Positions 37,196 to 43,291 of a stretch of 43,291 bases of DNA are shown one piece after another. This DNA comes from Oceanospirillales bacterium (GTDB lineage: Bacteria; Pseudomonadota; Gammaproteobacteria; Xanthomonadales; SZUA-36). Where the stretch lies: positions 1 through 43,291 of the forward strand of contig QIKV01000166.1 in NCBI GenBank assembly GCA_003233115.1, written 5' to 3'. A program made the translations under genes and the position numbers. Each line of letters begins with the position of its first letter. The stretch's first letter is position 1. The notes under the pieces were generated by a model. The model was given only the letters and a program-made list of their open reading frames with translations. It ran no database searches and was not told the origin of the DNA.

Positions 37196-38008
37196 ATGAA
37201 TATCATACGCTTAATGACAATAAATCGTATATTTTTTATGCTGCTCACTGCTTCTGCCGCGGTGGGATTCAGCACCAATATCTTCGCGTGGGGCCAGGAC
37301 GGTCATGCTGTTATCGGGATTTTAGCGGCCGGGGATATGCAAGCAGATGCCAAAACCGAGTTACAAACTGTTTTGGGCTCGCTCGATGAACAAACGCTGG
37401 CCGAGGCCTGCAACTGGCCTGATGTTGTGCGCGAAACCGATGAATGGGCCTGGACTTATCCACTGCATTTCACCAACCTCCCGCCTGACGAGTCAAGTTA
37501 TTCACAAGCACGTGACTGCCCTGAACAGTTGTGTGCAACGGAGGCAATCAAGAAATATGCTGAACAACTGGGCGACCGGCAGGCAAGCATAGAAAAACGC
37601 CGACAGGCTTTTGCCTGGATTTGCCACCTGACCGGCGACTTACACCAACCCCTGCACGCTGGCTACGCCTTTGACCGTGGCGGCAACGAATTTGACATCA
37701 CTCTCAATGGTGAGAAGATGAACCTGCACAACTTGTGGGACAGTGCGTTAATCAAGTCACGTGCCGGTGGCCGGCAACAACTGATCAACATATTAAGCAA
37801 GTCGCCCATGGTACAGGCCGGGGATAACTGGTCAGCCGGGATGGTGGACCGCTGGACAGAAGAGTCGCACCAACTGGTGCGGCAGGAAGTTTACCCGCAG
37901 GATCCGGAAATCAGCCAGTCCTACGCAGATAAAAGCTGGGGAATAGTGCAAAAGCAACTGATTTCAGCCGCCTCGCATCTCGCCTTAATCGTCAATACGG
38001 TGTTATAG
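37196..38008 (+). CDS. Secreted S1/P1-type nuclease
   Basis: 270 residues. Signal peptide, cleavage probably after TNIFA so that the mature protein starts WGQDGH, the N-terminal tryptophan being a zinc ligand in this family. Other ligands are in PLHFTNLP, CHLTGDLHQPLHAGYA and NLHNLWDS; GGNEFDI is conserved. It uses three zinc ions to cut single-stranded DNA/RNA and remove 3' phosphates, probably for nucleotide scavenging in the periplasm or outside. It begins nine bases after tRNA-Leu with no ribosome site of note, so it may be read from the tRNA promoter. Confidence 0.93.
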   Translation: MNIIRLMTINRIFFMLLTASAAVGFSTNIFAWGQDGHAVIGILAAGDMQADAKTELQTVLGSLDEQTLAEACNWPDVVRETDEWAWTYPLHFTNLPPDESSYSQARDCPEQLCATEAIKKYAEQLGDRQASIEKRRQAFAWICHLTGDLHQPLHAGYAFDRGGNEFDITLNGEKMNLHNLWDSALIKSRAGGRQQLINILSKSPMVQAGDNWSAGMVDRWTEESHQLVRQEVYPQDPEISQSYADKSWGIVQKQLISAASHLALIVNTVL

Positions 38009-38026
38009 GAACCTGTCCTCAGGCTG

Positions 38027-40087
38027 CTAGAGATCCCGGGCAATTCGCATACCCACAACAGGCCCCACTGTTTCAGGCTTGGCCGAGATTCTGAACGCGG
38101 CACGGCTTTGCTCCGGCGCACTGGCCCAATAACCGCCGCGCACCACGGTGCGAGTACAACCCGGATTGACCCAGGCGGATCCATCCACCGGCGCCTTGAC
38201 GTAATTCTGATGCCAGCAATCTGCCACCCACTCACTCACATTGCCTGCAATATCATAAACACCCATGGGGTGCACCAGGTCATCGTCTCTGAGCGAACCA
38301 GCGGGCGCCGGTCCCCAGTAGCCGTCGCCATACTTTTTGAAGGGCGTGGTCCAGCTTCGTTTACTCGGTGACCTGTCACGCTGACCCGTCAGATTTTCAA
38401 CTATTTTTGCAGGAGAACCCTCTCCCCACCAGAAAGTCCCACTACCCCCTGCCCTGGCCACGTACTCATACTCAGCCTCTGACGGCAGGCGATACTTTTT
38501 GCCGGTCTTGGCAGCCAGCCAACCAACATAGGCCCTGGCATCGTATGAATTTATATGTAAAACCGGCTCATCGGGTTGGGCTTTTTCACCCTGGTAATCG
38601 TATCTCCAGTTGATACCCTTGCGCTTGCTGAGCCGCCCGGCAACTTCGTCATAAACTATTGAACTACCGGTACGCTCTGCAGTAGTCTGGTAACCACTGC
38701 TTTCAACAAACTTCCTGAACTGTCCCACTGTCACCTCTGTGACACCCAGCCCGAATCCCCGCTCAATGGTAACCCTGTGGCGTGGTTGCTCATTGTCGAA
38801 TGCGCCACCAGAGCGGTTGCTGGAACCCATCAAAAAACTGCCTGCAGCTATAACCACAATTTCGGGAGCTTTTTCGTCGGAATCTAAAAAGGTATCACTG
38901 ATAACCTGTCCCGGTTCAAAGCCACCGTAATAACGTGCCTCCTTCAACTGTGCGCGGAGATCCTTTACCCGATCTTCCTGTCCGCCCAGGGCAATGAGAT
39001 CAATAATGAATAAATCCGCCGCATCGAATTTACCGGCATCCAGTGCCGCCAGCGCTTTGTCCTCCAGATCTGTAGCATGCATGTTCTGGAATGCGGCCAA
39101 CTGTACCCGGGCTTCATCCACCAGTGTTTGATCCACCTGCACTGCCGATGCCCGTTGCAGCCATTGTTCAGCCGTCTCGAAATCGAGCTCCTGTGCAGAC
39201 CCGTTCGCCCGTTCTATCAGCGCCTCCTGCACCTGTGTCAAGCCTGACAGAGCCTGGCTATTCTCCGGGTCCTTTTGCAATACCTGGTTAAAATAGTACA
39301 GGGCATTGTCCTTTTCCGGTTCAATGCTACGCTGCGCTTCCAGCGCTGCCTTGCCCGCTGCTAAAAGGCCAGCAGTTTTTTGCACTGACTTTAAGTGACT
39401 CCGTGCGGATTTAAGCCCACGCTGGTTCGGATCAATTGACTGGATAACCGCCAGTAATTGCTTGGCTTCCTCAACGGAGCCGAGGTTCATCAAATCCGCT
39501 GCCTGACTCAAGACATCGGCTAACAGGGCATTAAGCTGTGTGAGGATCTTGCTGTCGTCAGGGCTGGACGCCAGCTTTGAGAGCAATTGTTGAAGCTCCT
39601 GGTTCTGTGCAGCATCGGGTAACGCAGTTTCTGCATCACCCGGGGTCACCGGGGCCGCAGCAGGTAAAGCGAGATCCATTTCCCACTCATTCGCGCTGAC
39701 GTCACCCAGCCGTTCGATACGGCGGTTGTTGCCTGGCTCCTCAACAGGCTCCTCTTTTACAGGTTCTTCTATAGCCGGCTCATTATTCACTGGCTCTTCC
39801 TTGGCCGGTTCTTCCTTGGCTGACTCTTCCTTGGCTGACTCTTCCTTGGCTGGCTCTTCCTTGGCTGGCTCTTCTTTAGCTGATTCGTCTTTTACGGGTT
39901 TGTCTTTTACGGATTCGTCTTTGACAGACCCGTCTTTAACAAGTGCGGCTTCAACAGGTACGCCCTTGTCCGCGTCATCCGTGCGCTGTTGGGCGTTTGC
40001 ATAGGGCGCCCACAACACCACGCTGAACAATATCAGCAAACAAACATTCACCCGCAGTGAAATGAAGATTTTTTTACGTGCAAACAT
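38027..40087 (-). CDS. Exported SUMF1/FGE-sulfatase-domain protein with acidic-basic repeat
   Basis: 686 residues from the ATG at 40087 (AAGGGAA ahead); an upstream ATG at 40192 lacks support. Signal peptide to about residue 32 (APYANA). Residues 50-118 are a five-residue repeat (KEEPA, KEESA, KDESV types). Residues about 190-420 look helical and TPR-like (DALYYF-type segments, EQWLQRASAV). The C-terminal domain (about 445-686) is the formylglycine-generating-enzyme fold: AAGSFLMGSSNRSGG, EVTVGQFRKFVE, YRLPSEAEYEYVARAG, GVYDIAGNVSEWVADCW, RTVVRGGYW. The copper-binding cysteine pair of true FGE is not seen, so it is more likely a structural/binding domain. Role unknown; similar proteins occur in envelope or type VI systems. 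Confidence 0.85.
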   Translation of the reverse strand: MFARKKIFISLRVNVCLLILFSVVLWAPYANAQQRTDDADKGVPVEAALVKDGSVKDESVKDKPVKDESAKEEPAKEEPAKEESAKEESAKEEPAKEEPVNNEPAIEEPVKEEPVEEPGNNRRIERLGDVSANEWEMDLALPAAAPVTPGDAETALPDAAQNQELQQLLSKLASSPDDSKILTQLNALLADVLSQAADLMNLGSVEEAKQLLAVIQSIDPNQRGLKSARSHLKSVQKTAGLLAAGKAALEAQRSIEPEKDNALYYFNQVLQKDPENSQALSGLTQVQEALIERANGSAQELDFETAEQWLQRASAVQVDQTLVDEARVQLAAFQNMHATDLEDKALAALDAGKFDAADLFIIDLIALGGQEDRVKDLRAQLKEARYYGGFEPGQVISDTFLDSDEKAPEIVVIAAGSFLMGSSNRSGGAFDNEQPRHRVTIERGFGLGVTEVTVGQFRKFVESSGYQTTAERTGSSIVYDEVAGRLSKRKGINWRYDYQGEKAQPDEPVLHINSYDARAYVGWLAAKTGKKYRLPSEAEYEYVARAGGSGTFWWGEGSPAKIVENLTGQRDRSPSKRSWTTPFKKYGDGYWGPAPAGSLRDDDLVHPMGVYDIAGNVSEWVADCWHQNYVKAPVDGSAWVNPGCTRTVVRGGYWASAPEQSRAAFRISAKPETVGPVVGMRIARDL
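39734..39940 (-). repeat. 15-bp tandem repeat inside the SUMF1-domain gene
   Basis: About 13 degenerate copies of a 15-base unit (plus-strand form resembles GGCTCTTCCTTGGCT) encode a five-residue repeat of Lys/Glu/Pro/Ala or Ser. The middle copies (about 39795-39885) are nearly identical, which suggests recent slippage. Copy number is expected to vary between strains. Not a CRISPR: there are no spacers. Confidence 0.85.
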
Positions 40088-40268
40088 GCAATTTCCCTTG
40101 CCTGTTGTCTCCGTCATGTTATGGTTCTGGCGGCAGAAAATTCCCGCCAATCCGCATAATGCAACCTTAACCCAGATGTACAGTGACAACAAGCATAAGA
40201 AAAACTAATAAAATACTTCACAAACAATTGATAACAAAGAGTTTACAAGGCAAAACATTACATTTTGA

Positions 40269-41414
40269 ATGATTAATACAACGGAAATTAACACGGCTAT
40301 TGCTGCTGCAGACACAGCAATCATGGTTGAATCTGCTGCACATCTGCGCCAAGCCATCGACCATTGGCAACAATGTGATGTGGTCGGAATCGATACCGAG
40401 TTTGTGCGTGAGCGGACCTACCGCGCAGATCTCGGCCTGCTACAAATTTCAGACGGGCAGCGGGTCTGGCTGGTTGATCCACTAAAAATTGACCCTCTTG
40501 AGGCACTCGCACCACTTTTTGAAAGTGCGGTTGTCACCAAGATTCTGCATGCGCCATCTGAAGACCTGGAAGTTCTTTTACACACCACCGGCACCTGCCC
40601 CGAACCCTTGTTCGACACACAAATTGCCTGTGCGATGCTGGGCCACTCTCTGCAAATGGGTTACCACAAAACGGTCGGGTGGTTGCTTGGAATTCCCATT
40701 GACAAAGGTGAGACACGCTCGAACTGGCTAAAGCGTCCGTTACGGCCAGCCCAATTGCATTACGCTGCGCTGGATGTCTGCCTGTTGCCGATGATGCACA
40801 GGGAGTTGCGCAGCCGTTTGCAGGCAATGGACCGCCAGCACTGGCTCGAAGAAGACTGTGATCGTCTTGTGCGTAAAGCGCGCGCGCCCACTATTCCCGC
40901 ACAATCCTGGATGAGAATAAACGGTAGTAAACGCATGGATGGCGTTGCGCTGGCCATCCTGCAAAAACTCGCCTGCTGGCGTGAGCAGGAAGCAGCAAGG
41001 CGAAACCTGGCTCGAGGCTTCGTCGTAAAAGACGCTGCTCTGGTAAACATCGCCAGAGCGCAGCCTGCCAACATAGATGAACTGTCGAGCCTTGACATCA
41101 TGCATCCGCGTGCCATTGAGCGTACCGGTAAAGTCATTATTTCCATGCTGGAACAGGTTCTTCAATCAGGCTCTCAAGTCACACCCCCGCCTGCTCTGGA
41201 TGTGCAGCAACGCAAGCTAATGGCAGATATGCGGGATCTTGTACTGAAAAAAGCCAGGGTTCTATCGGTGGACCCGGCCCTGCTCGCCTCCAGGCGGGAA
41301 CTGGAAAGCCTGATCTTCACTGCAGATGATGATGAAGTACCCGAGCGATTCCTCGGTTGGAGAAAAACCATCATCAGCGATGAACTGATGACACTAAAGG
41401 AACAGAGTGCATGA
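40269..41414 (+). CDS. rnd: Ribonuclease D
   Basis: 381 residues. The DEDD exonuclease motifs are GIDTEFVRERTYRADLGLLQI, LHAPSEDLEVL, FDTQIACAMLG and HYAALDVCLLPMMH; an HRDC-type domain follows (ALAILQKLACWREQEAARRNLARGFV) and continues to the end. It trims 3' ends of tRNA precursors. The start at 40269 is the first ATG; another at 40323 would still leave all motifs intact. tRNA-Arg lies 36 bases after its stop. Confidence 0.95.
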   Translation: MINTTEINTAIAAADTAIMVESAAHLRQAIDHWQQCDVVGIDTEFVRERTYRADLGLLQISDGQRVWLVDPLKIDPLEALAPLFESAVVTKILHAPSEDLEVLLHTTGTCPEPLFDTQIACAMLGHSLQMGYHKTVGWLLGIPIDKGETRSNWLKRPLRPAQLHYAALDVCLLPMMHRELRSRLQAMDRQHWLEEDCDRLVRKARAPTIPAQSWMRINGSKRMDGVALAILQKLACWREQEAARRNLARGFVVKDAALVNIARAQPANIDELSSLDIMHPRAIERTGKVIISMLEQVLQSGSQVTPPPALDVQQRKLMADMRDLVLKKARVLSVDPALLASRRELESLIFTADDDEVPERFLGWRKTIISDELMTLKEQSA

Positions 41415-41438
41415 CAATACTGTGTTAACAGTTAAAAT
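41411..41438 (+). promoter_or_regulatory. Promoter of tRNA-Arg
   Basis: ATGACA (41411-41416, overlapping the rnd stop) and TAAAAT (41433-41438) are 16 bases apart, each five of six to consensus, and end 12 bases before the tRNA. Confidence 0.5.
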
Positions 41439-41450
41439 ACCTCCTGCAAA

Positions 41451-41527
41451 GCGCCCGTAGCTCAGTCGGATAGAGCACCAGATTCCTAATCTGGGGGCCA
41501 CAGGTTCGAGTCCTGTCGGGCGCGCCA
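41451..41527 (+). tRNA. tRNA-Arg (anticodon CCT)
   Basis: 77 bases including CCA. Acceptor GCGCCCG pairs with CGGGCGC; anticodon stem CAGAT/ATCTG encloses TTCCTAA, so CCT; T-arm CAGGTTCGAGTCCTG. Its 3' end is repeated imperfectly 912 bases downstream, the pattern of an integration target. Confidence 0.97.
41507..41527 (+). repeat. Putative attachment site copy 1 (3' end of tRNA-Arg)
   Basis: The last 21 bases of the tRNA gene match 42419-42439 at 19 of 21 positions; the last 13 (GTCGGGCGCGCCA) are identical. Direct repeats of a tRNA 3' end typically arise from site-specific integration. Confidence 0.6.
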
Positions 41528-41536
41528 AACGAACAA

Positions 41537-41560
41537 AGTCACCCTTGGGTGGCTTTTTTT
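41537..41560 (+). terminator. Terminator after tRNA-Arg
   Basis: AGTCACCC (from 41538) and GGGTGGCT (to 41554) form an eight-pair stem with one G-U and a TT loop, followed by seven T. Confidence 0.75.
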
Positions 41561-41605
41561 GTTTGATGTGTCTGCCATATGGGTTTGGTCCTTGCGCGGA
41601 ATTCC

Positions 41606-41637
41606 TTGTTTTTTCCCATAACTGTATTACAATGTAA
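41606..41637 (+). promoter_or_regulatory. Promoter/operator of the RHH-PIN toxin-antitoxin pair
   Basis: TACAAT (41628-41633) is a good -10 with TTGTTT (41606-41611) as a weaker -35 at 16 bases. The -10 sits inside the perfect palindrome TTACA-A-TGTAA (41627-41637), a likely operator for the ribbon-helix-helix antitoxin. Confidence 0.5.
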
Positions 41638-41667
41638 GACATTAAATTTTCTCAATTGGAAAACAAC

Positions 41668-41883
41668 ATGGGCACGTTAACAATCCGTATCGACGAGCAG
41701 CTCGAGAATGATCTGGAGAGACTTGCTAGTTCACAACATCGTACCAAGAGTGATTTGGCTAGAGAAATGTTGCGCAAGCGTATAGCAGTGGAGCGTTTCC
41801 GAGAACTTCGTCGGAAGGCGCTACCGCTCGCCGAAGCTGCTGGTTATATCACTGATGAAGATGTCTTTAATGATGTATCGTGA
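41668..41883 (+). CDS. Ribbon-helix-helix antitoxin
   Basis: 71 residues. The N-terminal LTIRIDEQLENDLERLA is a ribbon-helix-helix strand and first helix, SQHRTKSDLAREMLRKRI the second helix, and the C-terminal tail (LRRKALPLAEAAGYITDEDVF) would wrap the toxin. ATG chosen at 41668 with TTGGAAA ahead. It ends four bases into the toxin gene. It would bind the palindrome at 41627-41637 to repress its own operon. Confidence 0.88.
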   Translation: MGTLTIRIDEQLENDLERLASSQHRTKSDLAREMLRKRIAVERFRELRRKALPLAEAAGYITDEDVFNDVS

Positions 41884-42290
41884 AGGTATTTCTCGATACA
41901 AACGTCTTGGCAAGTGCACTCACTACACGAGGACTTTGTGCGGAACTGTTTGAGGTAGTTCTTCAATCTCATGAACTATTGATTTCAGAATCTGTTTTCA
42001 AGGAACTTGAACGGATCCTTCCTGGGAAACTCGGCCAGTCAGCATCGATCACGGAAGAATTTGTAGCCTTTCTCCATGACGAAGCTTTTCTCGTTAAAGG
42101 TGAGCAACCTTTTCCCTCATTGCCCGACACGGACGATGAGCCGATCGTAGCTTCTGCGCTCGCGGGACAAGCCCATGTTTTTGTTACTGGTGACAAAGCA
42201 TTGTTGAAATTGCAGCAAGTTATGAATTTACCATTACTTTCTCCTCGCCAATTTTGGGAGATGTTATCTGCTTTTGATGAATCGAACTGA
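41880..42290 (+). CDS. PIN-domain toxin (COG1569-like)
   Basis: 136 residues, GTG start overlapping the antitoxin stop (GTGA). PIN-domain acidic residues: Asp6 in KVFLDTNVLASAL, Glu42 in FKELERI, Asp86 in LPDTDDEPIVASAL and Asp105 in VTGDKALL. Likely an RNase toxin held inactive by the upstream antitoxin. The sequence looks more AT-rich than the housekeeping genes, consistent with acquisition. Confidence 0.9.
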   Translation: MKVFLDTNVLASALTTRGLCAELFEVVLQSHELLISESVFKELERILPGKLGQSASITEEFVAFLHDEAFLVKGEQPFPSLPDTDDEPIVASALAGQAHVFVTGDKALLKLQQVMNLPLLSPRQFWEMLSAFDESN

Positions 42291-42302
42291 CGCGTATGGG
42301 CA

Positions 42303-42321
42303 GGATAGTTACTAACTATCC
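42303..42321. repeat. Perfect 9-bp inverted repeat after the PIN toxin
   Basis: GGATAGTTA and TAACTATCC flank a single C. There is no loop large enough for a terminator hairpin, so a protein-binding palindrome is more likely. Confidence 0.5.
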
Positions 42322-42418
42322 CAAACCAGGGCAATCCACCCGCAGGCGATTAGGGCGTTGTTAGCCTGGGATTGATCTAGCGGTAATTGGAGTGGATACA
42401 ATTTTTGAAGAAGGTGAC

Positions 42419-42439
42419 CGACTCCCGTCGGGCGCGCCA
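42419..42439 (+). repeat. Putative attachment site copy 2
   Basis: Matches the 3' end of tRNA-Arg (41507-41527) at 19 of 21 positions, including an identical final 13 bases and CCA. There is no tRNA body before it. It brackets a 912-base segment holding the RHH-PIN pair. Confidence 0.6.
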
Positions 42440-42444
42440 TTTAT

Positions 42445-42735
42445 CTAAAAGTGTCTTGGTACGTCCATGCTTGAATGCAACACGCGTACGATAAGTAAGT
42501 TTTCCGGTTTACTTATGTAAAAGACAACGTGTGATTGATGTTCAAATCGTCGTAGACCCCGTATCAATTGCTCAGCTCTCCTTCCAAGTGCTGGATTATC
42601 AGCAAGCTGGACAAAACAAGTTTTCAGGCCATCGCGATATCGGCGAGACTGTTCAATGCCAAATCGCTCAATTGTGTACTCAGCGATCTCTTCGAGGTCA
42701 ACTGCGGCCAGCCGAGACAGCTGATAATTAGTCAT
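42445..42735 (-). CDS. parE: ParE/RelE-type toxin
   Basis: 96 residues from the ATG at 42735. LSRLAAVDLEEIAEYTIERFG is the N-terminal helix pair, YRDGLKTCFVQLADNPALGRR the core and FYISKPENLLIVRVLHSSMD the last strands, the classic ParE layout. Its start overlaps the antitoxin stop. In ParDE systems the toxin acts on DNA gyrase; a RelE-like mRNA target is possible. Confidence 0.9.
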   Translation of the reverse strand: MTNYQLSRLAAVDLEEIAEYTIERFGIEQSRRYRDGLKTCFVQLADNPALGRRAEQLIRGLRRFEHQSHVVFYISKPENLLIVRVLHSSMDVPRHF

Positions 42736-42973
42736 TGGTGGCCTGGTAATGCCTTTCAGCCTCGGCCCAAATTTCATCCACAGTCCGGTTACTTACACCA
42801 CTCGCCAATCCTTTTTCGACGGCTGTTTTCAGCGCCCGAAACTTGTCTTGGTCCCGCCGTATCAGATCCCAAAAATACTCACTGTCGTTGGTATAGTCGC
42901 CATTGCTTATCTGCGATTTGATCCACTCATCCTGTTGATCGGTCAAAGTAATTGTTTTTCGGACTGTCGCCAT
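42728..42973 (-). CDS. parD: ParD-type antitoxin
   Basis: 81 residues from the ATG at 42973, with GGAG six bases ahead. RKTITLTDQQDEWIKSQIS and YTNDSEYFWDLIRRDQ are the ribbon-helix-helix domain typical of ParD; the tail SNRTVDEIWAEAERH contacts the toxin. It is first in a parD-parE operon on the minus strand, reading toward the first pair. Confidence 0.9.
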   Translation of the reverse strand: MATVRKTITLTDQQDEWIKSQISNGDYTNDSEYFWDLIRRDQDKFRALKTAVEKGLASGVSNRTVDEIWAEAERHYQATND

Positions 42974-43291
42974 TTGATTCTCCATGGATACGTAGATACT
43001 CATACTATTGGTGCAGTATACCACCACTTAATCAAGCGGTTGTAACGAAGTGATGGACGTTCTGGTGAGCACCCGCAGGGTAGTCCGGTAACCTCAGTAT
43101 TGAGCCTTTTCCTCAAAATAGAACATGCTGATCCCGGCATGTTTGCTGACACTGCTCCACAGGCACACCGGGCCACGGCGTATGGCCTCTATCACATGGT
43201 TGCGTATTCCGGCGATCATGAACACCGATTCCGGTTCATCGTGAACACCTGATTTCTCAACGCATCACGAAGTTCCTTTTTAACTCAGGTG
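42974..43291. other. Stretch without a recognisable gene
   Basis: 318 bases to the window end. It should include the parD promoter. A minus-strand open stretch (about 43098-43262, including IAGIRNHVIEAIRRGPVC) is too short and unlike any family I know to be called; it may be a remnant or the end of something beyond the window. Confidence 0.4.

Noticed and set aside
39734..39940. Regular repeat that might suggest a CRISPR or a gene on the plus strand
   Set aside because: The units are contiguous with no spacers and lie in frame inside a minus-strand coding sequence; the plus-strand reading (SSLAGSSLADSS) is its shadow.
38027..40087. Bona fide formylglycine-generating enzyme
   Set aside because: The fold is present, but the copper-binding cysteine pair is not recognisable and no sulfatase lies nearby.
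42345..42370. GCGTTGTTAGCC resembling an integron attC end
   Set aside because: No matching inverse core and no long imperfect palindrome after the toxin stop; the core does not fit GTTRRRY.
43098..43262. Minus-strand open stretch at the window end as a transposase remnant
   Set aside because: About 55 residues, no DDE or other motif, no terminal repeats seen; the call would be a guess.

Overview
The window looks like chromosomal DNA of a gammaproteobacterium with moderately high GC. It carries a System I cytochrome c maturation operon, yajC-secD-secF, suhB next to trmJ, a gor gene and a Xanthomonas-like MetX/serine O-succinyltransferase. The lineage is an inference; placement near Xanthomonadales or related marine gammaproteobacteria is a guess from protein style. 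Most of the sequence is ordinary, tightly packed housekeeping DNA. The accessory-looking parts are the cysteine block at 15.9-20.4 kb and the toxin-antitoxin area after tRNA-Arg at 41.5-43.3 kb.

Layout. 0-2.7 kb: leucine/branched-chain acyl-CoA breakdown (end of liuB, liuC, liuE, an HSD10-like dehydrogenase). 2.7-6.0 kb: a small YbjN/CesT-like protein, an MscS channel, an encapsulated-ferritin-type protein without a cargo tag, a secreted phytase/esterase-like protein and a four-helix membrane protein. 6.0-8.0 kb: glutathione-dependent formaldehyde oxidation (adhC, fghA). 8.0-11.4 kb: thioredoxin-like protein, alkyltransferase-like protein, alpha/beta hydrolase and trmJ on the minus strand, divergent from suhB. 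11.5-15.9 kb (minus): secF, secD, yajC, tgt. 15.9-20.4 kb: a cysteine block (Cys-rich leader peptide with a terminator, cysB-type regulator, cysH, cysI, DUF934), lying between tgt and queA. 20.4-27.1 kb (minus): queA, a giant S8 protease, gor. 27.2-35.0 kb: ccmABCDEFGHI and a secreted metallo-beta-lactamase-fold protein. 35.0-38.0 kb: TrmB-like methyltransferase, MetX-type acyltransferase, tRNA-Leu(CAA), S1/P1 nuclease. 38.0-41.5 kb: SUMF1-domain lipid/periplasm protein with a charged repeat, RNase D, tRNA-Arg(CCT). 41.5-43.3 kb: two toxin-antitoxin pairs, the first bracketed by an imperfect copy of the tRNA-Arg 3' end.

The most interesting signal is upstream of the cysB-type gene. A 21-residue reading frame with the cluster C-K-C-C-N-C is preceded by a well-spaced promoter and followed by three mutually exclusive helices: protector, antiterminator and an intrinsic terminator ending in eight T. 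This is the geometry of a translation-coupled transcription attenuator and would make the sulfur regulator respond directly to cysteinyl-tRNA supply. The same window encodes PAPS reductase, sulfite reductase hemoprotein, a DUF934 partner and a probable serine O-succinyltransferase, so several steps of cysteine synthesis are represented. I could not run folding, comparative or database searches; function statements rest on recognised motifs and family knowledge.
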